In this document: positions 12,502 to 21,690 of the stretch, piece after piece | How the letters are laid out: every line of letters starts with the position of its first letter | Numbering within the stretch: position 1 is the first letter of the stretch | NCBI RefSeq assembly: GCF_020177055.1 | Contig: NZ_JAIQXT010000002.1 | Coordinates: forward strand, 584,514-648,513 | Length of the DNA: 64,000 bases | Direction: 5' to 3' | From: Sphingomonas sp. R647 | GTDB lineage: Bacteria > Pseudomonadota > Alphaproteobacteria > Sphingomonadales > Sphingomonadaceae | Notes under the pieces: generated by a model | What the model was told of the DNA's origin: nothing | Database searches by the model: none | Seen by the model: only the letters and a program-made list of their open reading frames with translations | Made by a program: the position numbers and the translations under genes

Positions 12502-13338
12502 TTAAAGGAGTTCGCCGCCGCGTGCCACGGTCGCAGTGCGGCCACCGATCCAGACATGACCGTCGGCGTCGATCCGCGCTTCGACGCGTCCGTCGCATCC
12601 GGTCATGCGGCCCTGCGCGGCGGTGTAGCTGCCCGTGGCCAGTCCTGCGCCGAACAGATATTGCGCGGTCGCGGCGTTGAGGCTGCCGGTCACCGGGTCT
12701 TCGATCAGCCGGCCATTGCCGTCGGTGAAGAAGGCGCGCAGCTCGAACGCGATCTCGCTGCCATCGGGATGGGGGCCGACCAACCCGATATCGGTTCCCG
12801 CTGGCGCACGTGCGGGTGGGTCGACCGCGAGCACATCCGCCGCCGAGCGCAGCCGCAGCAGCTGCCATCCCGGCCCATTATTGGCGTGGACCGCATCGAC
12901 GATCGCCTCCGCCGGCACATTGGCAAGCCGCGCGGCTTCGGCGCGTTCGGCGTCGCTCAACGGACCGGAGCGGGCCAGCGGCGGTGCACGGAAGGACAGC
13001 AAGCCTCCATCGCGCGCGATCGGGACCAGCCCGACACCGCATTGCTGGACGATCCGGCTGGGGTCGCGCGGCACCCCGCCCGCCTCCAGCCAGGCATGGC
13101 AGGTGCCAAGCGTCGGATGCCCGGCAAAGGGCAGTTCGCCCGCCGGGTAGAAGATACGCACCTGATAGTCCGCCGCCGGATCGGTCGCGGGGATCAGGAA
13201 GGTCGTTTCCGAAAAGCCGAGCCAGCGGGTGAGCGCGAGCATCGCATCGGCGTCCATTGCCTGCGCGTCATGCACCACCGCGAGCGGATTGCCGGTGTTT
13301 CCGTCCGCCCCGAATACGTCGACCAGATCGAGTTTCAT
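12502..13338 (-). CDS. PhzF family isomerase
   Basis: About 278 residues. The family has a duplicated diaminopimelate-epimerase-like fold and includes PhzF of phenazine synthesis, but most members have other, unknown substrates. Seen here: DVFGADGNTGNPLAVV at the N-terminus, the catalytic Glu in GFSETTF near residue 45, the AGHPTLGTCHAWL motif, and EDPVTGSLNAATAQYL in the second half. ATG 13338 has AAGGAG 7 nt upstream; the frame stays open far upstream but without family similarity. No phenazine genes are nearby, so a phenazine role is not supported. Confidence 0.92.
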   Translation of the reverse strand: MKLDLVDVFGADGNTGNPLAVVHDAQAMDADAMLALTRWLGFSETTFLIPATDPAADYQVRIFYPAGELPFAGHPTLGTCHAWLEAGGVPRDPSRIVQQCGVGLVPIARDGGLLSFRAPPLARSGPLSDAERAEAARLANVPAEAIVDAVHANNGPGWQLLRLRSAADVLAVDPPARAPAGTDIGLVGPHPDGSEIAFELRAFFTDGNGRLIEDPVTGSLNAATAQYLFGAGLATGSYTAAQGRMTGCDGRVEARIDADGHVWIGGRTATVARGGELL

Positions 13339-13412
13339 CGCCGCGCTCCTTGTTCCAGCCCGGCGGATTGAACTGCGACCCGCGCTGACGCAAGGGGCGG
13401 TTTGCCGGGGCC

Positions 13413-13802
13413 TCAGACGGGTTCTGAAACGGCCTGAAGCTCGCTCTTCCACTTTGTCAGCGCGCGGATCAGCGTTGCGGAGCGATCGGTATAGTCGCCG
13501 GCGAGCAGCGCGCTGGCGCCTGCCTGATCGCCACGCTTGACCCGATCGAGTACTTCGCCGGCGCATTGGTGGAACTCGGCATGGAGGCGCCGAACGACCT
13601 GATAGGGTTTGCCCTGTCGGATGGAAGGAGCGATGTCCGGGCCGTGCAGCCAGGCGCCAAAGCGGCATAGATCGTCACGGCAAACGCTGGCTGGCTCGTC
13701 ATCGCTTCGACCGGTTGAGACCGCCGTGCTGAGCTTCAGCTTCCATGCCCCATGCGCGCCAATCGCCGCCTGCACTTGTGCCAGCAGATCCCGTCCGTCC
13801 AT
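13413..13802 (-). CDS. Stand-alone CZB (chemoreceptor zinc-binding) domain protein
   Basis: About 129 residues from ATG 13802 (a TTG at 13811 is an alternative). The whole protein fits the CZB pattern: an early His in AHGAWKLKL, the Cys motif CRFGAWLHG, and the pair of His in RLHAEFHQCAGEV, which in the family form a 3His-1Cys zinc site. CZB domains usually sit at the C-terminus of chemoreceptors or on diguanylate cyclases and sense zinc or hypochlorous acid. Here the domain is alone, with no receptor or cyclase gene adjacent. Confidence 0.83.
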   Translation of the reverse strand: MDGRDLLAQVQAAIGAHGAWKLKLSTAVSTGRSDDEPASVCRDDLCRFGAWLHGPDIAPSIRQGKPYQVVRRLHAEFHQCAGEVLDRVKRGDQAGASALLAGDYTDRSATLIRALTKWKSELQAVSEPV

Positions 13803-13946
13803 CAATTCCAATCCCTTATCCTTGTTTATCAGGGCTATTCTAGGCGGTGCAGCGCGGGCCGGGCGGGGCGCGAGGCAAATCAGCTACCCAAAGCGGAAGC
13901 CGCGGCCGGCCTTTGCATTTCTGCACCCGCAGCCTAGGGGCGCTGG

Positions 13947-14702
13947 ATGGACTGGCCCGCTTTGCTCTTTGCCCTGTTCGCCGGTATCGCCGGCGGCGTG
14001 ATGAATGGGCTGGCGGGCGGCGGGACGTTCGCGACGCTGCCCGCACTGATTGCGCTCGGCTTGCCCGCCAACATCGCCAACGCGACGTCCAACGTTGCGC
14101 TGCTGCCCGGCGCGGCGGCGAGCGCATGGGGGTTTCGGGACGAACTGGGGCCGGTGGCAGGGCTGTCGGTGCTGCTGCTCGCACTGATCACCTTCTTTGC
14201 GGGGCTGGCCGGCAGCCTGTTGCTGGTGCTGACGCCGAGCGACACGTTCGATGTCGTGATCCCGTGGCTGTTGCTGTTCGCCTTTGTTGTGATGGCGTTC
14301 GGGCGGCGCGCGGCCGACTGGCTGCATGCGCGGGTTACGATCGGGCGGCGCACGCTGATCGGCGCGCAGGGGCTGCTGGGCATCTATGGCGGCTATTTTG
14401 GCGGCGGGGTGGGGCTGATGACCACCGCGACCTATGGCTTGCTCGCCAATATCGAGCCGCGCGCGTTGTTCGCGATCCGCACGCTGATGCTGGCTGTCGC
14501 CAACCTTGCTGCGGCGTTCGTGTTCATCGGTTTTGCGATGGTCGAATGGCGCGCGTGCCTGCCGATGCTGGCGGGTGCGATCCTGGGTGGCTTCGGCGGC
14601 GCGGCGATCGGCAAGCGGTTGTCGCCGGGCGTCGTGCGCGCGTGGACATTGCTGGTGACGGCGGCAACGACGGTGATATTCTTCGTCCGTGCCTATGGAT
14701 GA
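13947..14702 (+). CDS. TSUP (TauE/SafE) family membrane transporter
   Basis: A 251-residue membrane protein with about seven to eight hydrophobic segments and the two duplicated half-motifs of the family: GGVMNGLAGGGTFATLPAL with NATSN, and GIYGGYFGGGVGLM. TSUP proteins export or import sulfite, sulfoacetate and other organosulfur anions. The downstream cytochrome b and sulfite-oxidase-like enzyme overlap it or each other, which makes a sulfur-oxyanion role plausible but unproven. Confidence 0.9.
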   Translation: MDWPALLFALFAGIAGGVMNGLAGGGTFATLPALIALGLPANIANATSNVALLPGAAASAWGFRDELGPVAGLSVLLLALITFFAGLAGSLLLVLTPSDTFDVVIPWLLLFAFVVMAFGRRAADWLHARVTIGRRTLIGAQGLLGIYGGYFGGGVGLMTTATYGLLANIEPRALFAIRTLMLAVANLAAAFVFIGFAMVEWRACLPMLAGAILGGFGGAAIGKRLSPGVVRAWTLLVTAATTVIFFVRAYG

Positions 14703-15429
14703 TCCCGCGCCCCCGGAGGTGATTCGCCGCCACACGCTGTCGACGCGGCTGTGGCATTGGGTGACGGCGGTCAGCGTGATCATCCTGCTCGGCAGCGGGC
14801 TGATGATCCTTAATGCGCACGGCCAGCTTTATTGGGGCGAATATGGCGCGAATTACGACCGGCCATGGTTCAAGCTGATCTGGTTTTTCGACACTGCGCG
14901 GGTGCCCGGGTGGCTGACGATCCCGTCGACCTACAACCTTGCAATGGCGCGGCGCTGGCATCTGTTCTTCGCGCTGGTGCTGGCCTTTGCGTTGCTGGCG
15001 TACATGATCGTCAGCCTGATCAACCGGCATTTCCAGCGCGACCTGCGCATCGCGCGCAGCGAATTGTCGCGCGGGCATTTGATCGCCGATTTCAAGTCGC
15101 ACCTCGCGCTGCGTTTCCACGACCCCGAAAACCCGCGCGCGTACAATATCTTCCAGAAGCTCAGTTACGCGGGCGTGATCTTCGTGCTGCTGCCGCTGGT
15201 GATCTTTACCGGGCTTGCCATGTCGCCGGGGATGAATGCGGCGTGGCCGTGGCTGCTCGACATCTTTGGCGGGCGGCAGAGCGCGCGGTCGATCCATTTC
15301 ATCGTCACGATGCTGCTGGTGCTGTTCATCATCGTCCATCTCGCGCTGGTGATCCTGGCCGGGCCGTTGAACGAGGTGCGATCGATGGTGACCGGCAAAT
15401 GGCGCGTGCCGCGCGAGGAGGACGCATGA
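14695..15429 (+). CDS. Cytochrome b561/b6-type membrane subunit
   Basis: About 244 residues from ATG 14695 (GTG 14689 also in frame), starting inside the 3' end of the TSUP gene. It has four to five transmembrane helices with histidines in positions suited to di-heme b binding: RRHTLSTRLWHW at the N-terminus, RRWHLFFALVLAF, and SIHFIVTMLLVLFIIVHLAL. The pattern resembles the cytochrome subunits of formate dehydrogenase and thiosulfate reductase type enzymes. It probably passes electrons between the quinone pool and the molybdenum enzyme whose start overlaps its stop by 4 bp. Confidence 0.88.
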   Translation: MDDPAPPEVIRRHTLSTRLWHWVTAVSVIILLGSGLMILNAHGQLYWGEYGANYDRPWFKLIWFFDTARVPGWLTIPSTYNLAMARRWHLFFALVLAFALLAYMIVSLINRHFQRDLRIARSELSRGHLIADFKSHLALRFHDPENPRAYNIFQKLSYAGVIFVLLPLVIFTGLAMSPGMNAAWPWLLDIFGGRQSARSIHFIVTMLLVLFIIVHLALVILAGPLNEVRSMVTGKWRVPREEDA

Positions 15430-16175
15430 CGCTGATCACCCGCCGCAATCTGATCGTCGCGGGCGCGGGCGGGCTGCTCGCCGGATGCGACAGCGTCGGC
15501 AAGAGTGAGGCCGGGCGCGACATTTTGTTCAAGGCAGAGGCGGTGCATCGCAGCCTGCAGCGCGTCATTACGAACCGCAATGCGCTCGCCCGAGAGTTCT
15601 CGCCCGAGGACATGTCGCCGCGGTTCCGCTCGAACGGCACGCGGAACCCGGGAACTCCCGCATATATGGCGCTTGCCGAGAATCGCTTCGCCGACTGGCG
15701 GCTGCGCGTTGACGGGCTGGTCGCGCGGCCGCTCAGCCTGTCGCTGGCCGACCTACGCGCGATGCCGCAGCGGGCGCAGATCACGCGCCATGATTGCGTC
15801 GAAGGGTGGAGCGCGATCGGCAAGTGGCAGGGGCCGAAGCTGTCGGCGATCCTCGACGCTGCCGGGCTGCGCGACAGTGCGCGTTATCTGGTGTTCCACT
15901 GCGCCGACAGTTTGCGCGGTGGTGCCTATTATGAATCGGTTGATCTGATCGACGCCTTTCATCCCCAGACGATCATGGCGTGGGCGATGAACGACCGCAT
16001 CCTACCGATCGCGCATGGTGCGCCGGTGCGGCTGCGGGTCGAGCGGCAGCTTGGCTACAAGCACGCCAAATATGTCATGCGGGTCGAGGCGGTCGCGTCG
16101 CTCGACGGGATCGGGCGCGGCAAGGGCGGCTATTGGGAGGATGTCGCCGATTACGAATGGTATGCGGGGATTTAG
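15426..16175 (+). CDS. Molybdopterin-dependent oxidoreductase (sulfite-oxidase fold, MsrP-like)
   Basis: A 249-residue exported protein. The N-terminus MTLITRRNLIVAGAGG carries a twin-arginine motif and ends in a lipobox-like LLAGC, so it may be a Tat-exported lipoprotein. The core is the oxidoreductase molybdopterin-binding domain with the Mo-ligand Cys in ITRHDCVEGWSAIGKWQG and conserved PVRLRVERQLGYKHAKYV. It lacks the C-terminal dimerisation domain of true sulfite oxidases and is shorter than MsrP. The ATGA overlap with the cytochrome gene indicates a two-subunit periplasmic enzyme. Substrate unknown: sulfite, methionine sulfoxide or another S-oxide. Confidence 0.88.
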   Translation: MTLITRRNLIVAGAGGLLAGCDSVGKSEAGRDILFKAEAVHRSLQRVITNRNALAREFSPEDMSPRFRSNGTRNPGTPAYMALAENRFADWRLRVDGLVARPLSLSLADLRAMPQRAQITRHDCVEGWSAIGKWQGPKLSAILDAAGLRDSARYLVFHCADSLRGGAYYESVDLIDAFHPQTIMAWAMNDRILPIAHGAPVRLRVERQLGYKHAKYVMRVEAVASLDGIGRGKGGYWEDVADYEWYAGI

Positions 16176-16234
16176 CGCGGTTTTCTGTCACCTTCGCACT
16201 TGCGAAACAAAGTCCAGCCGTTAGCTTGCCGCGC

Positions 16235-17461
16235 ATGGCGCTGATCGATCATTTCTTCACCCGCGCCGTGAAGCGCGGCGAACTCACCGTGATCCATGCG
16301 GACGGCAGTGCGCGCAGTTTTGGATCGCCCGATCCCGGCCTTGCTCCTGTCACGATCCGCTTCACCGATCCGTCGGTGGCGCGGCGCATCCTGACCGATC
16401 CGGCGCTCGGCGCGGCAGAGTGTTTCATGGACGGGCGGCTGGTGATTGAGACTGGCGACATCCTTGCGCTGCTGCGCCTCGTCACCGCGAACAACCGGTG
16501 GGAGGACAAGACCGGCAATCTCGATATCGGTCCGGTGAAGCGTGCGTTTGATAATGTCCGCTTCCGGCTCGATCGCATCAACATGGCGCGGCGGTCGAAG
16601 CGGAATGTCGCGCATCATTACGACCTGTCGGCGAAACTCTACGACCTGTTCCTCGACGCCGACCGGCAATATTCGATGGCCTATTTCACCGACCCGGCGA
16701 ATGGGCTGGAGCAGGCGCAGGCGGACAAGAAGGCGCATATCGCGGCCAAGCTGGCGCTCAAACCCGGCATGACGGTGCTCGACATCGGCTGCGGCTGGGG
16801 CGGCATGGCGCTGTATCTCCACGAAAAGACCGGGGCCGAGGTGCTGGGCGTGACGCTGAGCGAGGAGCAGCTCAAGATCGCGCGCGAACGTGCCGAAGCT
16901 GCGGGCGTGGCGGGCAAGGTGCGCTTCGAGCTGATCGATTATCGCCATGTCACCGGGCAGTTCGACCGGATCGTGTCGGTCGGCATGTTCGAGCATGTCG
17001 GCCCGGCGCATTACCGCACCTTCTTCGCCAAGTGCCGCGAGCTGCTGACGCCCGAGGGGGTGATGCTGCTCCACACGATCGGCCGTGCGGGCGGGCCGGG
17101 GGTGACCGACGCCTTCACCGCGAAGTATATTTTCCCCGGCGGCTATATCCCGGCGCTGTCGGAGATTCTGCGCGGGCATGAGGAGCTGCGCTTCTTCCTC
17201 ACCGATGTCGAGGTGCTGCGGCTGCATTACGGCCACACGCTGCAGCATTGGTACGACCGCGCGATGGCGGCACGGCAGCAGATCGTCGCGCTCTATGACG
17301 AGCGGTTCTTCGCGATGTGGACCTATTATCTCGCCGGGTCGCTGGTGAGTTTCGAGAATGGCGGGCTGGTCAATTACCAGCTCCAGTATAGCCGGTCCCG
17401 CACCGCGCTCCCGATCACGCGGGATTATATGGCGGCGGAAGAAGCGCGGCTGCGCGGCTGA
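16235..17461 (+). CDS. cfa: Cyclopropane-fatty-acyl-phospholipid synthase family methyltransferase
   Basis: A 408-residue SAM-dependent enzyme that adds a methylene bridge to unsaturated acyl chains of membrane phospholipids. The SAM-binding motif VLDIGCGWGGMALYL is near residue 187, followed by GVTLSEEQL, VGMFEHVG and LHTIGR, all typical. The N-terminal part (MALIDHFFTRAVKRGEL) is the family lipid-binding region. ATG 16235 is chosen because it matches this N-terminus; the frame stays open far upstream. The stop abuts the stop of the converging EF-hand gene. Confidence 0.94.
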   Translation: MALIDHFFTRAVKRGELTVIHADGSARSFGSPDPGLAPVTIRFTDPSVARRILTDPALGAAECFMDGRLVIETGDILALLRLVTANNRWEDKTGNLDIGPVKRAFDNVRFRLDRINMARRSKRNVAHHYDLSAKLYDLFLDADRQYSMAYFTDPANGLEQAQADKKAHIAAKLALKPGMTVLDIGCGWGGMALYLHEKTGAEVLGVTLSEEQLKIARERAEAAGVAGKVRFELIDYRHVTGQFDRIVSVGMFEHVGPAHYRTFFAKCRELLTPEGVMLLHTIGRAGGPGVTDAFTAKYIFPGGYIPALSEILRGHEELRFFLTDVEVLRLHYGHTLQHWYDRAMAARQQIVALYDERFFAMWTYYLAGSLVSFENGGLVNYQLQYSRSRTALPITRDYMAAEEARLRG

Positions 17462-17839
17462 TTACTGGACGCCGAGTTGCTCGATATCCGCGCCAAGATG
17501 CGCGTCGAGTTCCGCGCGCGTCACCTTGCCGTCGCCATCCTTGTCCGCTGCTGTGAACCACGCATCGGCCCTGGCCCAGTCGGTCCGCGGCGCGCGCACT
17601 GCCGGACGCGGCTGGCTTGCCTTTTTCGACTGGCGCGATGCGGCATAGGTCGCCTCGGCGCTCGCCTCGAAATCGAAGCGCGCCCGCACCTCATCGCGTT
17701 CGATCGAGCCGTCTTCGTTGAGGTCGAGGTCGGCGAAGCGCTCGGCGGCCCGGCGTTCGGCTTCCGCCTTGGGCAGCGGGCCGGGCGCCACATGCACTGG
17801 CTGCGCCTGAAGCATGAGCAGGGCGAGAGCGGCGATCAT
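17462..17839 (-). CDS. Secreted EF-hand calcium-binding protein
   Basis: About 125 residues with a signal-like start MIAALALLMLQAQPVHVAPG and two EF-hand loops, DLNEDGSIERDE near residues 39-50 and DKDGDGKVTRAE near 99-110. Between them is a basic/alanine linker. Role unknown; it probably binds calcium in the periplasm. ATG 17839 overlaps the stop of the CDP-alcohol phosphatidyltransferase gene by 4 bp, so the two are coupled. Confidence 0.85.
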   Translation of the reverse strand: MIAALALLMLQAQPVHVAPGPLPKAEAERRAAERFADLDLNEDGSIERDEVRARFDFEASAEATYAASRQSKKASQPRPAVRAPRTDWARADAWFTAADKDGDGKVTRAELDAHLGADIEQLGVQ

Positions 17840-18516
17840 CGCCGCCGTTCCAGTGCCGCGAGCCGCCGTCCGGTCGCGATCGTCTGGCCCAGGAACAGCA
17901 AAATCAGGATCGCGCCGATCCCGCCGACGAACAGGTCGAAGCCGGAGATGAAGCCGAACAGCCCGCGATCCGGCCCCAGCACCCACATCATCACCGTCAT
18001 GCCCATCAGCATCAGCCGCAACTCGGTCGGCCCGGCGGCGAGATAGGAGAGGCGCAGTTCGCCGACCACGCGTGCGGAGAGGAAGGTGTGGATCGACATG
18101 AGCAGATAGCCCGCCAGCGCGATCATCGCGACGTCCATCGTCACGAACGGGCTGAGCCCGATGCCCGCGACGATCAGCAGGTTCGCCATCCCGTCGCAGC
18201 TATGGTCGATGAAATAGCCATAAGACGGCCGCTCGATCCGCCGCCAGCGCGCGAGGCTGCCGTCGAGCGAGTCGCCGAACCATTGCACCGCATAGCCGGC
18301 CAGCGTCAGCGCAAGCCATCCGATGCCCCAGTTGCTCGCGACATAGCCTGCGAACACCATCACGGCGCCAACCATGCCGGTCAGCGTCAGCACATCCGGC
18401 GTGATCGCGGTCGGCATGTGCGCGCAAAGCCAGTTCAGGATGCGCCGTTCACCGGCTGCCAGCCAATTCTGCTGAATCCGGTCGAGCGCGGGGGGCTCCT
18501 GTCTTAGATCTGTCAT
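17836..18516 (-). CDS. CDP-alcohol phosphatidyltransferase family protein
   Basis: A 226-residue integral membrane enzyme with about six transmembrane helices. The catalytic signature D-x2-DG-x2-AR-x8-G-x3-D-x3-D is visible as DSLDGSLARWRRI followed by GYFIDHSCD. Such enzymes condense a CDP-alcohol with a second alcohol to make phospholipids or related lipids. Which lipid cannot be told; the short soluble N-terminal extension (MTDLRQEPPALDRIQQNW) is unlike PgsA. It is followed by the EF-hand gene in an overlapping frame. Confidence 0.9.
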   Translation of the reverse strand: MTDLRQEPPALDRIQQNWLAAGERRILNWLCAHMPTAITPDVLTLTGMVGAVMVFAGYVASNWGIGWLALTLAGYAVQWFGDSLDGSLARWRRIERPSYGYFIDHSCDGMANLLIVAGIGLSPFVTMDVAMIALAGYLLMSIHTFLSARVVGELRLSYLAAGPTELRLMLMGMTVMMWVLGPDRGLFGFISGFDLFVGGIGAILILLFLGQTIATGRRLAALERRR

Positions 18517-18605
18517 AGTTCCCTATCCTCCATGCGGAGACCGGGGGCAATGCTGTGAATTGACGAGGTGGTGGAAGCGCGCGCCGGACCGGGACGCCGT
18601 GCGGC

Positions 18606-19028
18606 TCAGGCCGGCGGGTATCTGGCGTTCATATGGGCCAGCGCGTCGCGCGCGATGTCCTCGAGCACGGCCATGTCCACATCGGCCAGCTTGTTGATGT
18701 AAAGGCAGGATTTGCCCGTCTTGTGCTTGCCCAGCCGCGCCAGCTTCTCCGCTTCGCCCGGCGTGTCGCTCAACACATAGAGCACCAGTTGTGCCTTGCG
18801 CGGCGAAAAGCCGAGGCGGCACATGTCGCCTTCGTGCCCGCTGTCATAGCGATAATGATAGCTGCCAAAGCCGATGATCGACGCGCCCCACATCCTTGGC
18901 GATTCGCCGGTGATGCGCTCCAGCATCGTGCAGACCGTCCGTGCATCCGCGCGGCGGACGGGGTTTTCGACCGCGTCGATAAAGGCGGCGACGTCGGCGG
19001 GGGTGGGCTTGGTCTTCACATCGGCCAC
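18606..19028 (-). CDS. DUF1801 (YdhG-like) domain protein
   Basis: About 140 residues from GTG 19028 (MADVKTKPTPADVAAFIDAV). It matches the DUF1801 pattern: WGASIIGFGSYHYRYDSG, GFSPRKAQLVLYV, GKHKTGKSCLYINKL. The function of the family is unknown. The same frame stays open for 2.6 kb upstream across MATE and argG; that extension is an antisense artefact of high GC content. The gene diverges from the MATE gene with about 50 bp between the starts. Confidence 0.85.
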   Translation of the reverse strand: MADVKTKPTPADVAAFIDAVENPVRRADARTVCTMLERITGESPRMWGASIIGFGSYHYRYDSGHEGDMCRLGFSPRKAQLVLYVLSDTPGEAEKLARLGKHKTGKSCLYINKLADVDMAVLEDIARDALAHMNARYPPA

Positions 19029-19076
19029 GGCATGACCTCGCTGGATTTTCGGCCAGTCTAGCCGCACAGGGCGGCG

Positions 19077-20405
19077 ATGCAATCGGCCCCGCTCACCCGC
19101 CGTTCGATCCTGGCGCAGGCCTGGCCGATCATGCTTGGCCAGACGACGGTGCCGCTGGTCGGGCTGGTCGATACCGCCGTGATCGGCTGGACCGGAGACG
19201 CCGCCGCGCTCGCCGGAGTGGCGCTGGGTACGGCGATCATCAGCTTCATTTTCTGGGCGTTCGGATTCCTGCGCATGGGGATGACCGGGCTGACCGCGCA
19301 GGCGCATGGCCGTGGTGCGCGGGAGGAGGTGGACGGGCTGCTGGTGCGTGGCGTGGCGGCGGGGCTTGGGATCGGCGTGGTGCTGGTCGCGCTGCAGATC
19401 ATCCTCGTGCCGCTCGCTTTTGCCTTGCTCGCTGGGGGCGGGGCGCTGGACGATGCGGCGCGGGAGTTTGTGACGGCGCGCTTCCTGGGCGCGCCTGCCG
19501 CGCTCGGCTTCTATGCGATCAATGGCTGGCTGCTCGGCCTTGGCCGCACGCGCGAGACGCTGGCGCTTCAGATCCTGGTCAACCTCGTCAACGCTGTGCT
19601 CGACATGGTGTTCGTGTGGCAGTTTGGCATGGGCGCGCGCGGGGTTGGGCTTGGTACCGCGATCGCGGAATGGGTAGGGCTGGTCGCGGGGATCGTGCTG
19701 GTTGCGCGGATCGCCGGGCCGCGCGCCTTGCTGGGGCAGCGCGCGGGTTTCCTGCATGGCGCGGCGTGGAAGCGGCTGTTTGCGGTCAATGCCGACATCA
19801 TGGTGCGCACGATCGCGCTGCTGACGCTGTTCCTGTGGCTGGCCAATGCCGGGGCGCGGCTGGGGACGGTGCAACTCGCCGCGAACCATGTGTTGATGCA
19901 GCTGGTCAGCATCTTTGCCTTCGTCCTCGACGGCTTCGCGTTCACCGCCGAGTCGCGGGTGGGGCAGGCGGTCGGGCGCGGTTCGCGGGGCGAGCTCAAG
20001 CGCGCGATCCGGCTGACGGGAGAGTTTTCGCTCGGCTTTGGACTGCTCGCGACGCTGGCCGCGCTGGTGTTCGGCGGTGCGTTGATCGACCTGCTCACCA
20101 CCAACGAAGCGGTGCGAGCGGCGGCACGGGCGGTGCTCCCGCTCGCTGCGTTGGCGGCGATCGTCGGCGTTCCCGCCTGGCTGCTCGACGGCGTGTTCAT
20201 CGGCGCGACGCGGGGGCGGGCGCTGCGCAATGCCGCGATCCTCGCGACGGCGCTGTATATCGCGACCGACCTGCTGCTGCGCCCGTTCGGTGCCACGGGA
20301 CTGTGGCTGGCGCTGCTGGCGAGTTATGGTTTCCGCGCCGGATTGCTCGCCATCCATTTGCCGCGCCTGTTCGCTACGGTTGCGGAAGCGCCGCCACGGT
20401 CCTAG
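19077..20405 (+). CDS. MATE family efflux transporter (DinF-like)
   Basis: A 442-residue membrane protein with about twelve transmembrane helices. The beginning SILAQAWPIMLGQTTVPLVGLVDTAV (quoted in parts: AWPIMLGQTTVPL, GLVDTAVIGW) and GFLRMGMTGLTAQAHGRG are typical of the DinF branch. MATE pumps export cationic drugs and metabolites using a proton or sodium gradient; the substrate is not predictable. It lies 33 bp before argG on the same strand. Confidence 0.92.
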   Translation: MQSAPLTRRSILAQAWPIMLGQTTVPLVGLVDTAVIGWTGDAAALAGVALGTAIISFIFWAFGFLRMGMTGLTAQAHGRGAREEVDGLLVRGVAAGLGIGVVLVALQIILVPLAFALLAGGGALDDAAREFVTARFLGAPAALGFYAINGWLLGLGRTRETLALQILVNLVNAVLDMVFVWQFGMGARGVGLGTAIAEWVGLVAGIVLVARIAGPRALLGQRAGFLHGAAWKRLFAVNADIMVRTIALLTLFLWLANAGARLGTVQLAANHVLMQLVSIFAFVLDGFAFTAESRVGQAVGRGSRGELKRAIRLTGEFSLGFGLLATLAALVFGGALIDLLTTNEAVRAAARAVLPLAALAAIVGVPAWLLDGVFIGATRGRALRNAAILATALYIATDLLLRPFGATGLWLALLASYGFRAGLLAIHLPRLFATVAEAPPRS

Positions 20406-20438
20406 AGGCGCAGCCGTCCTTTTTCTGGAGCGTTCGAC

Positions 20439-21656
20439 ATGGCCGACAAGATCAATCGCGTGGTGCTTGCCTATTCGGGCGGTCTCGACACCAGCGTGAT
20501 CCTGAAATGGCTTCAGCAGGAATACAGTTGCGAGGTCGTGACCTTCACCGCCGATCTGGGGCAGGGCGAAGAGCTGGAGCCGGCGCGCAAGAAGGCGCTG
20601 GATGCCGGGGTGAAGCCCGAGCACATCTTCATCGACGACCTCAAGGAAGAGTTCGTCCGCGATTTCGTGTTCCCGATGATGCGCGCCAACGCGCTGTATG
20701 AGGGGCTGTACCTGCTCGGCACCTCGATCGCGCGCCCGCTGATCTCCAAGCGGCTGATCGAGATCGCCAAGGAAGTGAATGCCGATGCGGTCAGCCATGG
20801 CGCGACTGGCAAGGGCAACGATCAGGTCCGTTTCGAACTGTCGGCCTATGCGCTGAACCCGGACATCAAGGTGATCGCACCGTGGCGCGAATGGGACCTG
20901 ACCAGCCGCACCAAGCTGATCGAATTCGCCGAGCAGCACCAGATCCAGGTGACCAAGGACAAGCGCGGCGAATCGCCGTTCTCGACCGACGCGAATCTGC
21001 TGCACACCAGTTCCGAGGGCAAGGTGCTCGAAGATCCGTGGGATGAGACCCCCGACTATGTCTATTCGCGCACGGTGAACCCGGAGGACGCGCCGGACAC
21101 GCCCGAATATATCACGATCGATTTCGAAAAGGGCGATGGCGTCGCGGTAAACGGTGTGGCGATGTCGCCCGCGACGCTGCTGGCGGCGCTCAATGAGCTT
21201 GGCCGCAAGCATGGTATCGGCCGGCTCGATCTGGTCGAGAACCGTTTCGTCGGTATGAAGTCGCGTGGCATGTACGAGACGCCGGGCGGCACCATCTATC
21301 ACCTCGCGCATCGCGGGATTGAAAGCATCACGCTCGACCGCGGCGCCGCGCACCTCAAGGACGAATGGGCGCCGCGCTATGCCGAGATGGTCTATAACGG
21401 CTTCTGGTTCGCGCCCGAACGCGAGATGATGCAGGCCGCGATCGACTACTCGCAGCAAAAGGTCGCCGGGACCGTGCGGCTCAAGCTGTACAAGGGCGGC
21501 GTCTATGTCGTCGGGCGCAAGTCGCCCTATTCGCTGTACAGCGAAAAGGTCGTGACGTTCGAGGACGACCAGGGCGCATATGACCAGCGCGACGCGGCGG
21601 GGTTCATCAAGCTCAACGCGCTGCGGCTGCGGTTGTTGGGGCGGCGCGGGGCCTGA
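20439..21656 (+). CDS. argG: Argininosuccinate synthase
   Basis: A 405-residue enzyme that joins citrulline and aspartate with ATP to give argininosuccinate in arginine synthesis. The PP-loop [15 protein letters not shown] is at residues 10-24, followed by [15 protein letters not shown] and [16 protein letters not shown], all diagnostic. Length is typical. GGAG is present upstream of the ATG. No other arginine genes are nearby. Confidence 0.98.
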   Translation: MADKINRVVLAYSGGLDTSVILKWLQQEYSCEVVTFTADLGQGEELEPARKKALDAGVKPEHIFIDDLKEEFVRDFVFPMMRANALYEGLYLLGTSIARPLISKRLIEIAKEVNADAVSHGATGKGNDQVRFELSAYALNPDIKVIAPWREWDLTSRTKLIEFAEQHQIQVTKDKRGESPFSTDANLLHTSSEGKVLEDPWDETPDYVYSRTVNPEDAPDTPEYITIDFEKGDGVAVNGVAMSPATLLAALNELGRKHGIGRLDLVENRFVGMKSRGMYETPGGTIYHLAHRGIESITLDRGAAHLKDEWAPRYAEMVYNGFWFAPEREMMQAAIDYSQQKVAGTVRLKLYKGGVYVVGRKSPYSLYSEKVVTFEDDQGAYDQRDAAGFIKLNALRLRLLGRRGA

Positions 21657-21690
21657 TGCAAAGTTAACCATCGTCGGTTAGCAAAGCCCC

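Noticed and set aside
12502..13338. Phenazine biosynthesis
   Set aside because: PhzF-like protein only; no other phenazine genes near.
18606..21671. Minus-strand open frame of about 1,021 codons across MATE and argG
   Set aside because: Only the last 140 residues form a plausible protein (DUF1801). The rest is antisense to two clear genes, with Arg/Gln/His-rich low-complexity composition typical of GC-rich shadows.
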